Part shown: positions 15,261-22,313 of the stretch, piece after piece | How the letters are laid out: each line of letters begins with the position of its first letter | Position numbering within the stretch: the first letter of the stretch is position 1 | DNA from: DASYAE01 sp036501535 | GTDB taxonomy: Bacteria > Actinomycetota > Actinomycetes > Streptomycetales > Catenulisporaceae | Assembly: GCA_036501535.1 (NCBI GenBank) | Contig: DASYAE010000060.1 | Coordinates: forward strand, 1-25,273 | Length of the DNA: 25,273 nt | Reading direction: 5' to 3' | Translations under genes and position numbers: made by a program | Notes under the pieces: generated by a model | Database searches by the model: none | Told to the model about the DNA's origin: nothing | The model's input: the letters and a program-made list of their open reading frames with translations, nothing else

Positions 15261-17284
15261 GGCACCTCCACGGGTTGCGCGGCCGTGCCGCCCGCCGGGC
15301 GCCGGGCCAGGTAGCGGCCCAGCGCGGTCAGCGGGAAGACCAGCCGGTACAGGTGGTAGTTGATGTAGAAGTCGCCGGGGAATCCGGTTCCGGTGAACAG
15401 GTCCTCGTCCCAGGAGCCGTCCGCCCGCTGCGTCGAGGCGAGGTAGGCCGCGCCCCGGTCCGCGGCCGCCAGCACCTCGTCGCCTTCCATGCTGTCGCCG
15501 GCGCCGCCTGCGGCCGCGGTCCGCGCCGGAAGCACGGCCAGCAGCGCGAGCAGCGCCCACGCGGTCTGCGACGCGGTCGACGCGCCGCGCCCGATCCACT
15601 GCGGGTCGTCGTAGGAGCGCAGGTCCTCGCCCCAGCCGCCGTCCTGGTTCTGATGCTCGATCAGCCAGGCCGCCGCGCGGCGCACCGCCGGGTGGCCGGC
15701 CGAGACGCCCGCCTCGACCAGCGCGGGGACGGCCGCGCCGGTGCCGTAGACGTGGTTGGCGCCCCAGCGGCCGAACCAGGACCCGTCCTTCTCCTGATGC
15801 TCCATCAGCCAGCGCACCCCGCGCAGCGTCTCCGGGGCGCCGGCCCGGCCCTCCAGCGCCAGGGCCTCGACGATGTGTGCGGTCACGTCCGCCGACGGCG
15901 GGTCGATCACCGCGCCGAAGTCGCAGAACGGCAGCTGGTTGATGATCTCGTGGGTGTTGTCCGCGTCGAAGGCGCCCCAGCCGCCATCCCTGCTCTGCAT
16001 GCCGGTCATCCACGCCGCGCCGCGCTCGATCGCCGCGTCGATCCGCTTGGCGCGCTGCGCCGCGTCCTCGCCGTCGGAGCCGTCGGCGGGCTTCGCCTTG
16101 CGCAGCGCGATGACCACCTCGGCGGTGTCGTCGGTGTCCGGGTAGCCGTCGTTGTCGAACTCGAACGCCCAGCCGCCCGGCGCCAGGCCCGGCCGGCGCA
16201 CCGACCAGTCGCCGTGCACCGTGATCTCCTCGTCCAGCAGCCAGTCCGCCGCCCGGACGATCATCGGGTCGTCGGCCGGCACGCCGGCGTCGGCCAGCGC
16301 GACCACGGCCAGCGCGGTGTCCCACACCGGCGACTGGCAGGCCTCGAGCCGGCGCACCTCGCCGTCCGGGCCGTCCTCGCGCACCATGAAGCCCTCGAGG
16401 CCGTCCAGACCGGCCTTCATCACCGGGTGGTCGAACGGATAGCCCATCAGGTGAAGGGCCATCAGGGAGTAGACCCACGGCGGCTGGATACCGCCCCAGC
16501 AGCCGTCCGCCTCCTGGCGGGCTATCACCCATTCGGCGGCCTTGCGCAGGGCGAGCTTCCGGCCCGGCTTGAATCGCAGCCGCTCGTACCGGGCGAGGAT
16601 CTTCTCGCCCTCGATGAAGAACCGGGCCGTCGCGCCGCTCTTCTGCTTCGGCTCCACGCCGGTGCGCAGCTCGTCGACGCCGAACGCGATCGGCCGCACC
16701 GGCTTGTAGTGCGAGACGATGGTCAGCGGGACCACCGTCTGCCGCGCCCAGCAAGCCCAGTCATACACATTCAGGGGGAAGTACTTCGGCAGGAAGATTA
16801 ATTCCGGGGGTATGACGGGCAGCCGCTCCCAGGACCAGAGCCCGAACAGCGCCATCCAGATCCGGGTGAACACCCGGGTGCTCTCGACCCCGCCGTGCGC
16901 CCTGATCCACGCGGCGGTCCCGGCCATGTGCGGCTCCTGCGTCCCGTCGCCGGCCAGCCGCAGCGCCAGGTAGGCCTCGACGGTGGTGGACAGGTCCGCG
17001 GGGCCGCCGAGGAAGTTCGACCAGGTGCCGTCCTCGCGCCGCTGCGAGCGGATCCAGCGGGCCGCGGCCTGCGTGTCCCGATCGGTGCGGACGCCGAGGA
17101 ACTCACGCAGCAACAGGTCCTCGGCGTCCATCGTGACGTTCGTGGCCAGCTCGCCCTTCCACCACCCCGCGGCGTCCTGGAGGTCGCGCAGCTTCTGCGT
17201 CGCCAGCCCGGCCGCGCGCCCCGCCGCCGCCAGCGGATCGTGCGCCGCGTCCCGCCCCGTCGGCTTGTCGGCGATCAGTGTCAT
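15257..17284 (-). CDS. shc: Squalene-hopene cyclase
   Basis: A 675-residue class II triterpene cyclase, a monotopic membrane enzyme that cyclises squalene to hopene and hopanol. The acid motif DxDD(T/A) is present as PDTDDTAEV, with the catalytic Asp among residues 383-386. Several QW repeats are visible (EDGTWSNF, QEADGCWGGIQPPW, QSRDGGWGAFDADN, QEKDGSWFGRWGANHVYGT, NQDGGWGEDL, QRADGSWDEDLF). The C-terminal FYINYHLYRLVFPLTALGRY is typical. There is a small acidic insertion near 401-413. ATG 17284 follows GGAGGAA. It lies 30 bp after the prenyl synthase and overlaps the fusion gene by 4 bp. Confidence 0.98.
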   Translation of the reverse strand: MTLIADKPTGRDAAHDPLAAAGRAAGLATQKLRDLQDAAGWWKGELATNVTMDAEDLLLREFLGVRTDRDTQAAARWIRSQRREDGTWSNFLGGPADLSTTVEAYLALRLAGDGTQEPHMAGTAAWIRAHGGVESTRVFTRIWMALFGLWSWERLPVIPPELIFLPKYFPLNVYDWACWARQTVVPLTIVSHYKPVRPIAFGVDELRTGVEPKQKSGATARFFIEGEKILARYERLRFKPGRKLALRKAAEWVIARQEADGCWGGIQPPWVYSLMALHLMGYPFDHPVMKAGLDGLEGFMVREDGPDGEVRRLEACQSPVWDTALAVVALADAGVPADDPMIVRAADWLLDEEITVHGDWSVRRPGLAPGGWAFEFDNDGYPDTDDTAEVVIALRKAKPADGSDGEDAAQRAKRIDAAIERGAAWMTGMQSRDGGWGAFDADNTHEIINQLPFCDFGAVIDPPSADVTAHIVEALALEGRAGAPETLRGVRWLMEHQEKDGSWFGRWGANHVYGTGAAVPALVEAGVSAGHPAVRRAAAWLIEHQNQDGGWGEDLRSYDDPQWIGRGASTASQTAWALLALLAVLPARTAAAGGAGDSMEGDEVLAAADRGAAYLASTQRADGSWDEDLFTGTGFPGDFYINYHLYRLVFPLTALGRYLARRPAGGTAAQPVEVP

Positions 17285-17314
17285 GTCTTCCTCCGTCCCT
17301 CTTCGAGCCCGCCC

Positions 17315-18364
17315 CTACCACTCACGTCGCAGAAGAAACCTGGTGACCTCGGTAAGATCGGCCAGCGCCGCCGGGGGCGGCGCCAAACGGTCCAGACGGG
17401 CTAGGGCCTCGCCGGTGTGCCAGTCGGCGCGCTCGCGCGCCCACACCCGCCCGCCCGATTCCTCCACGAGTTTCGCCGCGAGCGAGACGTCGTCCTCGGA
17501 CAGCTCCTGCGGCACCGCGTAGAGCACGGCCAGCCGCTCGCCGGCCGGTGTGCCGGAGCGCAGCGCGGCCACGACCGGCGCGGAGCGCTTGCGCGCGCGC
17601 AGGTCAGCGGCCACCGGCTTTCCGGTGACCTCCGGGTCGCCCCAGATCCCGAGCAGGTCGTCCACCAGCTGGAACGCCATGCCCAGATGGTGGCCGTACT
17701 CGGCCAGCAGCGCGGTCTTCCCGCGGTCCGCCCCGTGCGCGATCGCGCCGAGCGAGCCGGCCGCGGACAGCAGCGAGGCGGTCTTGCCCGCCTCCATCTC
17801 CAGGCACTGCTCCAGCGTCGCGGCCGGGTCCTCGGCCAGCGCCAGGTCGTCGGACTGGCCGGCGATCAGCACCTGCACCGAGGCGCCCAGCGAGTCCAGC
17901 GCGCGCAGCGCCGCCTGCGGGGCGGCGCACTGTGATCCGTCGTCCGGTGATCCGGCGGCCCGCATCCCCTCGCGGGCCAGCACCTCGAAGGCCAGCGTGT
18001 GCAGCGCGCAGCCGGCCAGCAGCGCCTGGTCGGTGCCGTAGACGGTCCACGCGGTCGGCCGGTGCCGGCGGGTGCGGTCGCGGTCCATGATGTCGTCGTG
18101 CAGCAGGGAGAAGTTGTGGATCAGCTCGACCGCGCAGGCCGCGGCCAGCACCTCGGGCTCGTCCCCGCGCGCGCCCACGGCCCGGGCGCCCAGCACGGCC
18201 AGCGCGGGGCGCACCGCCTTGCCGGAGCCGGCCGCGTCGTCCCAGCCGAAGTGGTAGCGGGCGATCTCGCGCATCAGCGGATGAAGACCGTCGACGTGCC
18301 GCCGCAGCTCGGGGTCCACCAGGTCCCTGAGCGAGGCGAGCACCGCGGGCGACTGTCGGCTCAT
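17315..18364 (-). CDS. Polyprenyl (probably farnesyl) diphosphate synthase
   Basis: A 349-residue trans-isoprenyl diphosphate synthase that condenses IPP with allylic diphosphates. In hopanoid clusters this gene (hopD in Streptomyces naming) is thought to make the FPP used by HpnD. The first Asp-rich motif is DDIMD at 90-94 (LLHDDIMDRDRTRRHRPT). The second is VDDLLGIWGD at 234-243, the GIWGD form common in actinomycetes. A short insertion at about 136-150 (AAGSPDDGSQCAAPQ) interrupts the helix after the first motif. ATG 18364 has an excellent AAGGAGG. Product chain length is not provable from sequence; C15 is inferred from context. Confidence 0.93.
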   Translation of the reverse strand: MSRQSPAVLASLRDLVDPELRRHVDGLHPLMREIARYHFGWDDAAGSGKAVRPALAVLGARAVGARGDEPEVLAAACAVELIHNFSLLHDDIMDRDRTRRHRPTAWTVYGTDQALLAGCALHTLAFEVLAREGMRAAGSPDDGSQCAAPQAALRALDSLGASVQVLIAGQSDDLALAEDPAATLEQCLEMEAGKTASLLSAAGSLGAIAHGADRGKTALLAEYGHHLGMAFQLVDDLLGIWGDPEVTGKPVAADLRARKRSAPVVAALRSGTPAGERLAVLYAVPQELSEDDVSLAAKLVEESGGRVWARERADWHTGEALARLDRLAPPPAALADLTEVTRFLLRREW

Positions 18365-18564
18365 CGAGTCCTCCTTGGCGTGGAAGCCCGGCGACCGGCC
18401 GGGGAGGGGCGCGTCCCTCGGGTGATCAGTAGTCAGATGTCCGCTCGGCCCGGCGTTTCAACCCGCTCGCGCGGTACGCCGGGTCGGCACGGACGGCTGA
18501 AGCGGGCTGCCGCGCCCGGACGGGCCGCGGCACCCCGCCGGCCGCGGTGGGGAGGATGGTCGGG
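18365..18564 (-). other. 200-bp spacer between hpnE and prenyl synthase
   Basis: No gene is supported. CCGCGGC (18525-18531) and GCCGCGG (18541-18547) form a 7-bp hairpin 18 nt after the hpnE stop. A TTGAAA hexamer on the minus strand (18461-18456) could be a -35 for the downstream genes, but no good -10 follows at the right distance. An internal promoter is possible. Confidence 0.35.
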
Positions 18565-20166
18565 TCAAGGCTCGCTCCCGTCGGCGTCCGGCCCGGCGGC
18601 GCTCGCCGCCGCCACCGTCGTCGCTGTCGCCGCCGGCGCGGACGAGGCCCGCGCCGGTTGCGCGCCACGGTCGCGAACCGTCATGCCGGCAGCGGCGATT
18701 CCGCTGCGCACGGCGCTTTCCATGGTGTCCGGCCAACCGGTGGCCGTCCACGCGCCGGCGAGGTAGACGCCTGGCACGTCGGTGCACGGACCGGGGCGTA
18801 GGGGCGCGCTGCCGCGGGCCTGGCGGAAGGTGGCGTGCTGCTCCCGGGTGACGAAGAGCTCTTCCAGCTTCGCCGTGCGGGCCAGCGGGAGCACCCGCGC
18901 GGTCTCCGCCTCGAAGATCTCGGTCAGCTCCCGTACCGGCAGGTCCGCGATGTCGTCCGCGGCCGAGACGGTGATCGCGATGTAGCGGCCGGCCGCCCCG
19001 CCCATCCCGCTGGCCGCCGTCCGGTCGAAGATCCACTGGATCGGCGAGCCGACCGCGGCGAGCACCATGCCGCCGTCCGCGGCGCCTTCGTCCATCACCG
19101 GCCGGTCGTAGCGCAGGTGCACGTTGAGGATCGGGCTGTGGCCGAGCTCGGCGAACCGGGTCGGGTGCGGCTCGGGCAGCAGCGCGGCGGCGACGTCGTG
19201 CGGCACGGCCAGGATCACCGCGTCCGCCGTGACGTCGGACGCCGTCTCGGTGCGGTCGATCAGGCGCACGCCTGGGGCGCCCCCGTCCAGCAGCCGCTCG
19301 GCCTTCGTGGAGTCCAGCACCGTCACGCCGGCCTTCGCGAGCGCCTTGCGGGCCAGCTCGTCGTGGATCCGGCCGAGCGGGACCAGCGCGTAGCCCAGGT
19401 CCGAGCCGCCGGCGGTCTCCAGCAGCCCGGTGCGGAACACCTTGGCCGCCAGCGCGAGTGACGCCTCGTCGGGCGCGATGTTCAGGGTCGCGGTGGAGAT
19501 CACCGACCAGAGCCGGTCGATCGAGGCCTGCGACTGGCCGTGCTCGCGCAGGAACGGCCCGAAGCCGCGCGCGTCCGCCGCCGGGTCCGCCGGGTCGGTG
19601 CGGCGCAGCGCGAGGGCGGCGCGGCCCAGCTGGAGCCGGTCGCGCAGCGGCAGCAGCTTGTAGCCGCCGAGCGAAACGGCCAGGTGCAGCGGGGCGGGGA
19701 CCCGGGCGCGGTGCAGCCGGGCGTCGGTGCCGTCCGCGGCGTCGCGAACCGTGATGTCCAGCTGCTTCTGAAGCCGCGTCAGCCCGGTCTCCGGGCCCGC
19801 GCCGAGCCGTTCCAGCAGGCCCCGGTAGGCGGTGCAGCAGCGCAGGAAGACGTGCTGGCCGTTGTCCACGGTCAGCCCGCCGCGCCGATAGGAGGTGGCC
19901 CGGCCGCCGAGCCGCGGCCTGGCCTCGGCCAGGGTGACCGCCCAGCCGCGCTCGGCCAGCGTCAGCGCGGCGGTGATCCCGGCCAGGCCGCCGCCGACCA
20001 CCACGGCGCTGGGCCGGCCCGCGCCGCCGCTGCGCGCAGTGCTTGTCGAGTCAGTGCTCACCGTGTCAGTGCCCGCCGTCTCAGCGCTCACCGATTCGGT
20101 GCTCGTCGGCGCGGTGCTCGCCGGTGTGGTGCCCATCGGTGCTGTGCCGTCCGGTTCCGTGCTCAT
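18565..20166 (-). CDS. hpnE: Hydroxysqualene dehydroxylase HpnE
   Basis: A 533-residue FAD-dependent amine-oxidase-fold enzyme that reduces hydroxysqualene to squalene. The dinucleotide site is VVVGGGLAGITAALTLAERG at about 56-74, followed by EARPRLGGRATSY and DNGQHVFL. The C-terminal FAD motif is GVYLAGAWTATGWPDTMESA. WSVISTATLN and GSPIQWIFDR are typical of HpnE. Two additions are unusual: residues 2-45 are a Ser/Thr/Ala pentapeptide repeat, and the last 28 residues are Ala/Ser-rich. ATG 20166 overlaps the hpnD stop by 4 bp (ATGA). An alternative start just before the FAD motif cannot be excluded, but the overlap supports the long form. Confidence 0.95.
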   Translation of the reverse strand: MSTEPDGTAPMGTTPASTAPTSTESVSAETAGTDTVSTDSTSTARSGGAGRPSAVVVGGGLAGITAALTLAERGWAVTLAEARPRLGGRATSYRRGGLTVDNGQHVFLRCCTAYRGLLERLGAGPETGLTRLQKQLDITVRDAADGTDARLHRARVPAPLHLAVSLGGYKLLPLRDRLQLGRAALALRRTDPADPAADARGFGPFLREHGQSQASIDRLWSVISTATLNIAPDEASLALAAKVFRTGLLETAGGSDLGYALVPLGRIHDELARKALAKAGVTVLDSTKAERLLDGGAPGVRLIDRTETASDVTADAVILAVPHDVAAALLPEPHPTRFAELGHSPILNVHLRYDRPVMDEGAADGGMVLAAVGSPIQWIFDRTAASGMGGAAGRYIAITVSAADDIADLPVRELTEIFEAETARVLPLARTAKLEELFVTREQHATFRQARGSAPLRPGPCTDVPGVYLAGAWTATGWPDTMESAVRSGIAAAGMTVRDRGAQPARASSAPAATATTVAAASAAGPDADGSEP

Positions 20167-20169
20167 CGG
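20035..20169 (-). repeat. Nine 15-bp degenerate tandem units at the hpnD/hpnE junction
   Basis: Nine consecutive 15-bp units run from 20035 to 20169, of the approximate plus-strand form nncgGTGCTCrcCGn, with most variation at fixed positions. On the minus strand they encode HpnE pentapeptides such as STEPD, GTAPM, GTTPA, STAPT, STESV, SAETA, GTDTV and STDST. The first unit includes the ATGA overlap and the last codon of hpnD. Unit length keeps the frame. Confidence 0.88.
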
Positions 20170-21071
20170 GGCGCCGGTCCCAGCAGGCCGCCGAGCGCCA
20201 CGGCCAGCTTGCGCGTCGTCGGCACGGAGACCCGCTCGCGCAGCACGGCGTCCGGGTTCGCGGTGATGCGCTGCAGCAGCTCGTGGTAGATCCCGGCCAG
20301 CGTGCCGCAGCAGGCCCGCGAGCGCCGGTCGAGCAGCCGCAGCAGTCTCAGACCCTCGTCGTAAAGCCCCTGTGCGCGTTGCGCCTCGAACCTGATCAGC
20401 TCGGCCACTCGGCCCTCCTGCCCGTCCAGCGTGCCGTCCTGGCGCAGCGTCAGCTCGACGCCGTGTGCGGCCAGGTCTTCCTGCGGCAGGTATACCCGAC
20501 CGTTGGTCAGGTCTTCACGCACGTCGCGCAGGATGTTGGTCAGCTGCAGGGCCAGGCCGAGCACGTCGGCGAGGCGGTTGGTCTGCGCCGGATCGGTGCG
20601 CAGCGCGGGCGGGTCGAACACGCCGAGCGAGAGCCGGCCGATCGAGCCGGCCACGCAGCGGCAGTAAACCGCCAGGTCGTCCCAGGTCTGGTAGACCGTG
20701 CCGCGCTGGTCCATCTCGCAGCCGTCCACCAGCTCGCCGAACGCCCCGAGGTCGAGCGGGAACCGGGCCGCGCTGTCCGCCAGGGCCACCAGCACGGAAT
20801 CACTCGGATGGGCGCCCGGATCGGCCGCCTGGTCCCGGGCCAGCGCCAGCTCCTTGGTCTTCTGCTCGAGCGGCAGATCGCCGTCGCCGATGTCGTCGAC
20901 CCGGCGGGCGAACGCGTACACGGCCGACATCGCCAACCGCTTCTGCCGCGGCAGCAGCCTGATGCCGTAGGCGAAGTTGCGCGCCTCGGCGCCGACGATG
21001 CGTTCGCATTCCGCGTACGCCGCGGCCACTTCGGCGGCGGTCGCGGCGCGCCGGTCATGGGTGGGGTTCAC
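20163..21071 (-). CDS. hpnD: Presqualene diphosphate synthase HpnD
   Basis: A 302-residue squalene/phytoene-synthase-fold enzyme that condenses two FPP to presqualene diphosphate. The Asp-rich motifs are RRVDDIGDGD (Asp59, Asp60, Asp63) and ILRDVREDLTNGRVYLPQEDL (Asp183, Asp187). ARNFAYGIRLLP is the HpnD-type opening. GTG 21071 is chosen because it gives an N-terminus of about 20 residues before the fold; a GTG at 21128 would add 19 residues, and neither has a strong ribosome site. The stop overlaps the hpnE start by 4 bp. It is separated from hpnC by 258 bp, which is long for this cluster. Confidence 0.94.
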   Translation of the reverse strand: MNPTHDRRAATAAEVAAAYAECERIVGAEARNFAYGIRLLPRQKRLAMSAVYAFARRVDDIGDGDLPLEQKTKELALARDQAADPGAHPSDSVLVALADSAARFPLDLGAFGELVDGCEMDQRGTVYQTWDDLAVYCRCVAGSIGRLSLGVFDPPALRTDPAQTNRLADVLGLALQLTNILRDVREDLTNGRVYLPQEDLAAHGVELTLRQDGTLDGQEGRVAELIRFEAQRAQGLYDEGLRLLRLLDRRSRACCGTLAGIYHELLQRITANPDAVLRERVSVPTTRKLAVALGGLLGPAPR

Positions 21072-21329
21072 GGGCCAACCGTAGCCGCCCGGGGCCCTCA
21101 CCTGCCCGTCAGCGTCGCGGACGCGCACCGGGGGCCGCCGTACGGCCGACCGCGCGAGTTGGATCCGCGGGGCCGACTCGAACCGGTGAATGTGAAATCG
21201 GTGAGCGGTCCGGTGGCTGCGCCCGCCGGTCGCCCCAAACCGGTCCGGCGCTACCCCATACGGCGCCGTCCCGACCGGCGCTCGATCAGCGCACTCCCGG
21301 CTCGGCGCGGCGGCGGCCGGCGCGGCGGC
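21072..21329 (-). other. 258-bp spacer between hpnC and hpnD
   Basis: No gene is supported. Notable elements are a near-exact direct repeat, AACCGGTGA at 21181-21189 and AATCGGTGA at 21196-21204, spaced 15 bp start to start, and further CCGGT-containing words nearby (21208-21215, 21240-21246). This may be an internal promoter/operator for hpnD-hpnE, but no promoter hexamers stand out. Confidence 0.35.
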
Positions 21330-22313
21330 TTAGCGCGAGCGGCCCAAAGCCACGCCCGCCGCGGCCCGCAGCACCATCGGCTTGGTCGGCTTTGGCGTGG
21401 TCGCCAGCACGTCGAAGTCGGCCCGCCGCAGGGCCGCCAGCGCCGCCCGCCCGCCGGCCACGTAGCCGGTCACCGCGGGCCGGGCCCAGCCGCGCAGCCG
21501 CCGGGCCAGCGGCACGCCGCGGCCGAGCGCCACCGCGCACCGGCCCGCCTCCCAGCGCAGCAGGGCTTTGAGGTCGTCGTCGGCGTGCCGGGCGCCGAGG
21601 TCCTGCTCGCGCACCCCGAACGCCTGGAAGTCCTCGCGCGGGAGGTAGATCCGGCCGTGCGCGTAGTCCTCGGCCACGTCCTGTAAGTGCTCGATGATCT
21701 GCAGGCCGGTGCACACCTGGTCGGAGGCGGCGATGTTCTGCGGTGTGGCCTGTCCGGCCAGGTACAGCACCACCCGGCCGACCGGGTTCGCCGAGAGCCT
21801 GCAGTAGGAGACCAGCTCGGCGTACGTGGCGTAGCGCTTCTTGTGCTGGTCCATCAGGTTCGCCGCGACCAGGTCCTGGAACGGCTCGATCGGCACCCGG
21901 CCGTCCGCGGTGATCTCCCGCAGCCCGCGCACCGGCTCCAGCCGCGGGGTCGCCCCCGCGGCCAGCCGGCCGAGGTCCGCGTCGACCGCGGTGAGCGCCG
22001 CGATCCGGTCGCCCTCGTACTCGTCGCCGAGGTCGTCGACGTAGCGTGCGAACACGTAGAAGGCCTTGAGGTCCTGCTGCGCCGCCCGCGGCAGGAACCG
22101 CAGCGCGACCGGGAAGTTCTCCGCCTCGCGCTTCGCGTCGACCGCGGACTTCTCGGCCGTGCCGGCCCGGGCCTGTGCCTCCGCATCGGTCAGTGCTTCT
22201 ACGTCGGTCTGTGCTTCTGCGTCGGCTTCGGCGGCGCTCAACGCCGCGCTGTCCCGCTCGACGCCGTCCCGGGCCGCGCCGGCCTCCGCGTCGTCCATCG
22301 CCGCCGCGCTCAC
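21330..22313 (-). CDS. hpnC: Hydroxysqualene synthase HpnC
   Basis: A 327-residue squalene/phytoene-synthase-fold enzyme that converts presqualene diphosphate to hydroxysqualene. AENFPVALRFLP is the HpnC-type opening. Asp-rich motifs are RYVDDLGDEYEGD (Asp93, Asp94, Asp97) and HLQDVAEDYAHGRIYLPREDF (Asp212, Asp216). GTG 22313 is preferred because it overlaps the aminotransferase stop as GTGA, the same coupling seen at two other junctions; ATG 22298 (322 residues) is the alternative. About 60 Ala/Glu/Asp-rich residues precede the enzyme fold, part of them a hexapeptide repeat. This extension is longer than I expect for HpnC. Confidence 0.93.
   Translation of the reverse strand: MSAAAMDDAEAGAARDGVERDSAALSAAEADAEAQTDVEALTDAEAQARAGTAEKSAVDAKREAENFPVALRFLPRAAQQDLKAFYVFARYVDDLGDEYEGDRIAALTAVDADLGRLAAGATPRLEPVRGLREITADGRVPIEPFQDLVAANLMDQHKKRYATYAELVSYCRLSANPVGRVVLYLAGQATPQNIAASDQVCTGLQIIEHLQDVAEDYAHGRIYLPREDFQAFGVREQDLGARHADDDLKALLRWEAGRCAVALGRGVPLARRLRGWARPAVTGYVAGGRAALAALRRADFDVLATTPKPTKPMVLRAAAGVALGRSR
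22171..22224 (-). repeat. Three 18-bp imperfect tandem units in hpnC
   Basis: Units at 22171-22188, 22189-22206 and 22207-22224 share the form gtcwGTGCtTCtrCgTCG with a few substitutions. They encode Asp/Glu/Ala hexapeptides (ADAEAQ, TDVEAL, TDAEAQ) in the N-terminal extension of HpnC. Confidence 0.85.

Noticed and set aside
15261..16754. N-terminal 498 codons of the 1049-codon frame that includes HpnG-IspH (a possible giant fusion)
   Set aside because: This stretch lies antisense-frame-shifted within shc, is Arg/Gly-rich and has no domain. The GTG at 15260, with GGAGG and a 4-bp overlap with the shc stop, is the true start.
20035..20169. CRISPR-like array
   Set aside because: The units are contiguous, 15 bp long, diverged and in coding frame, with no spacers and no cas genes.
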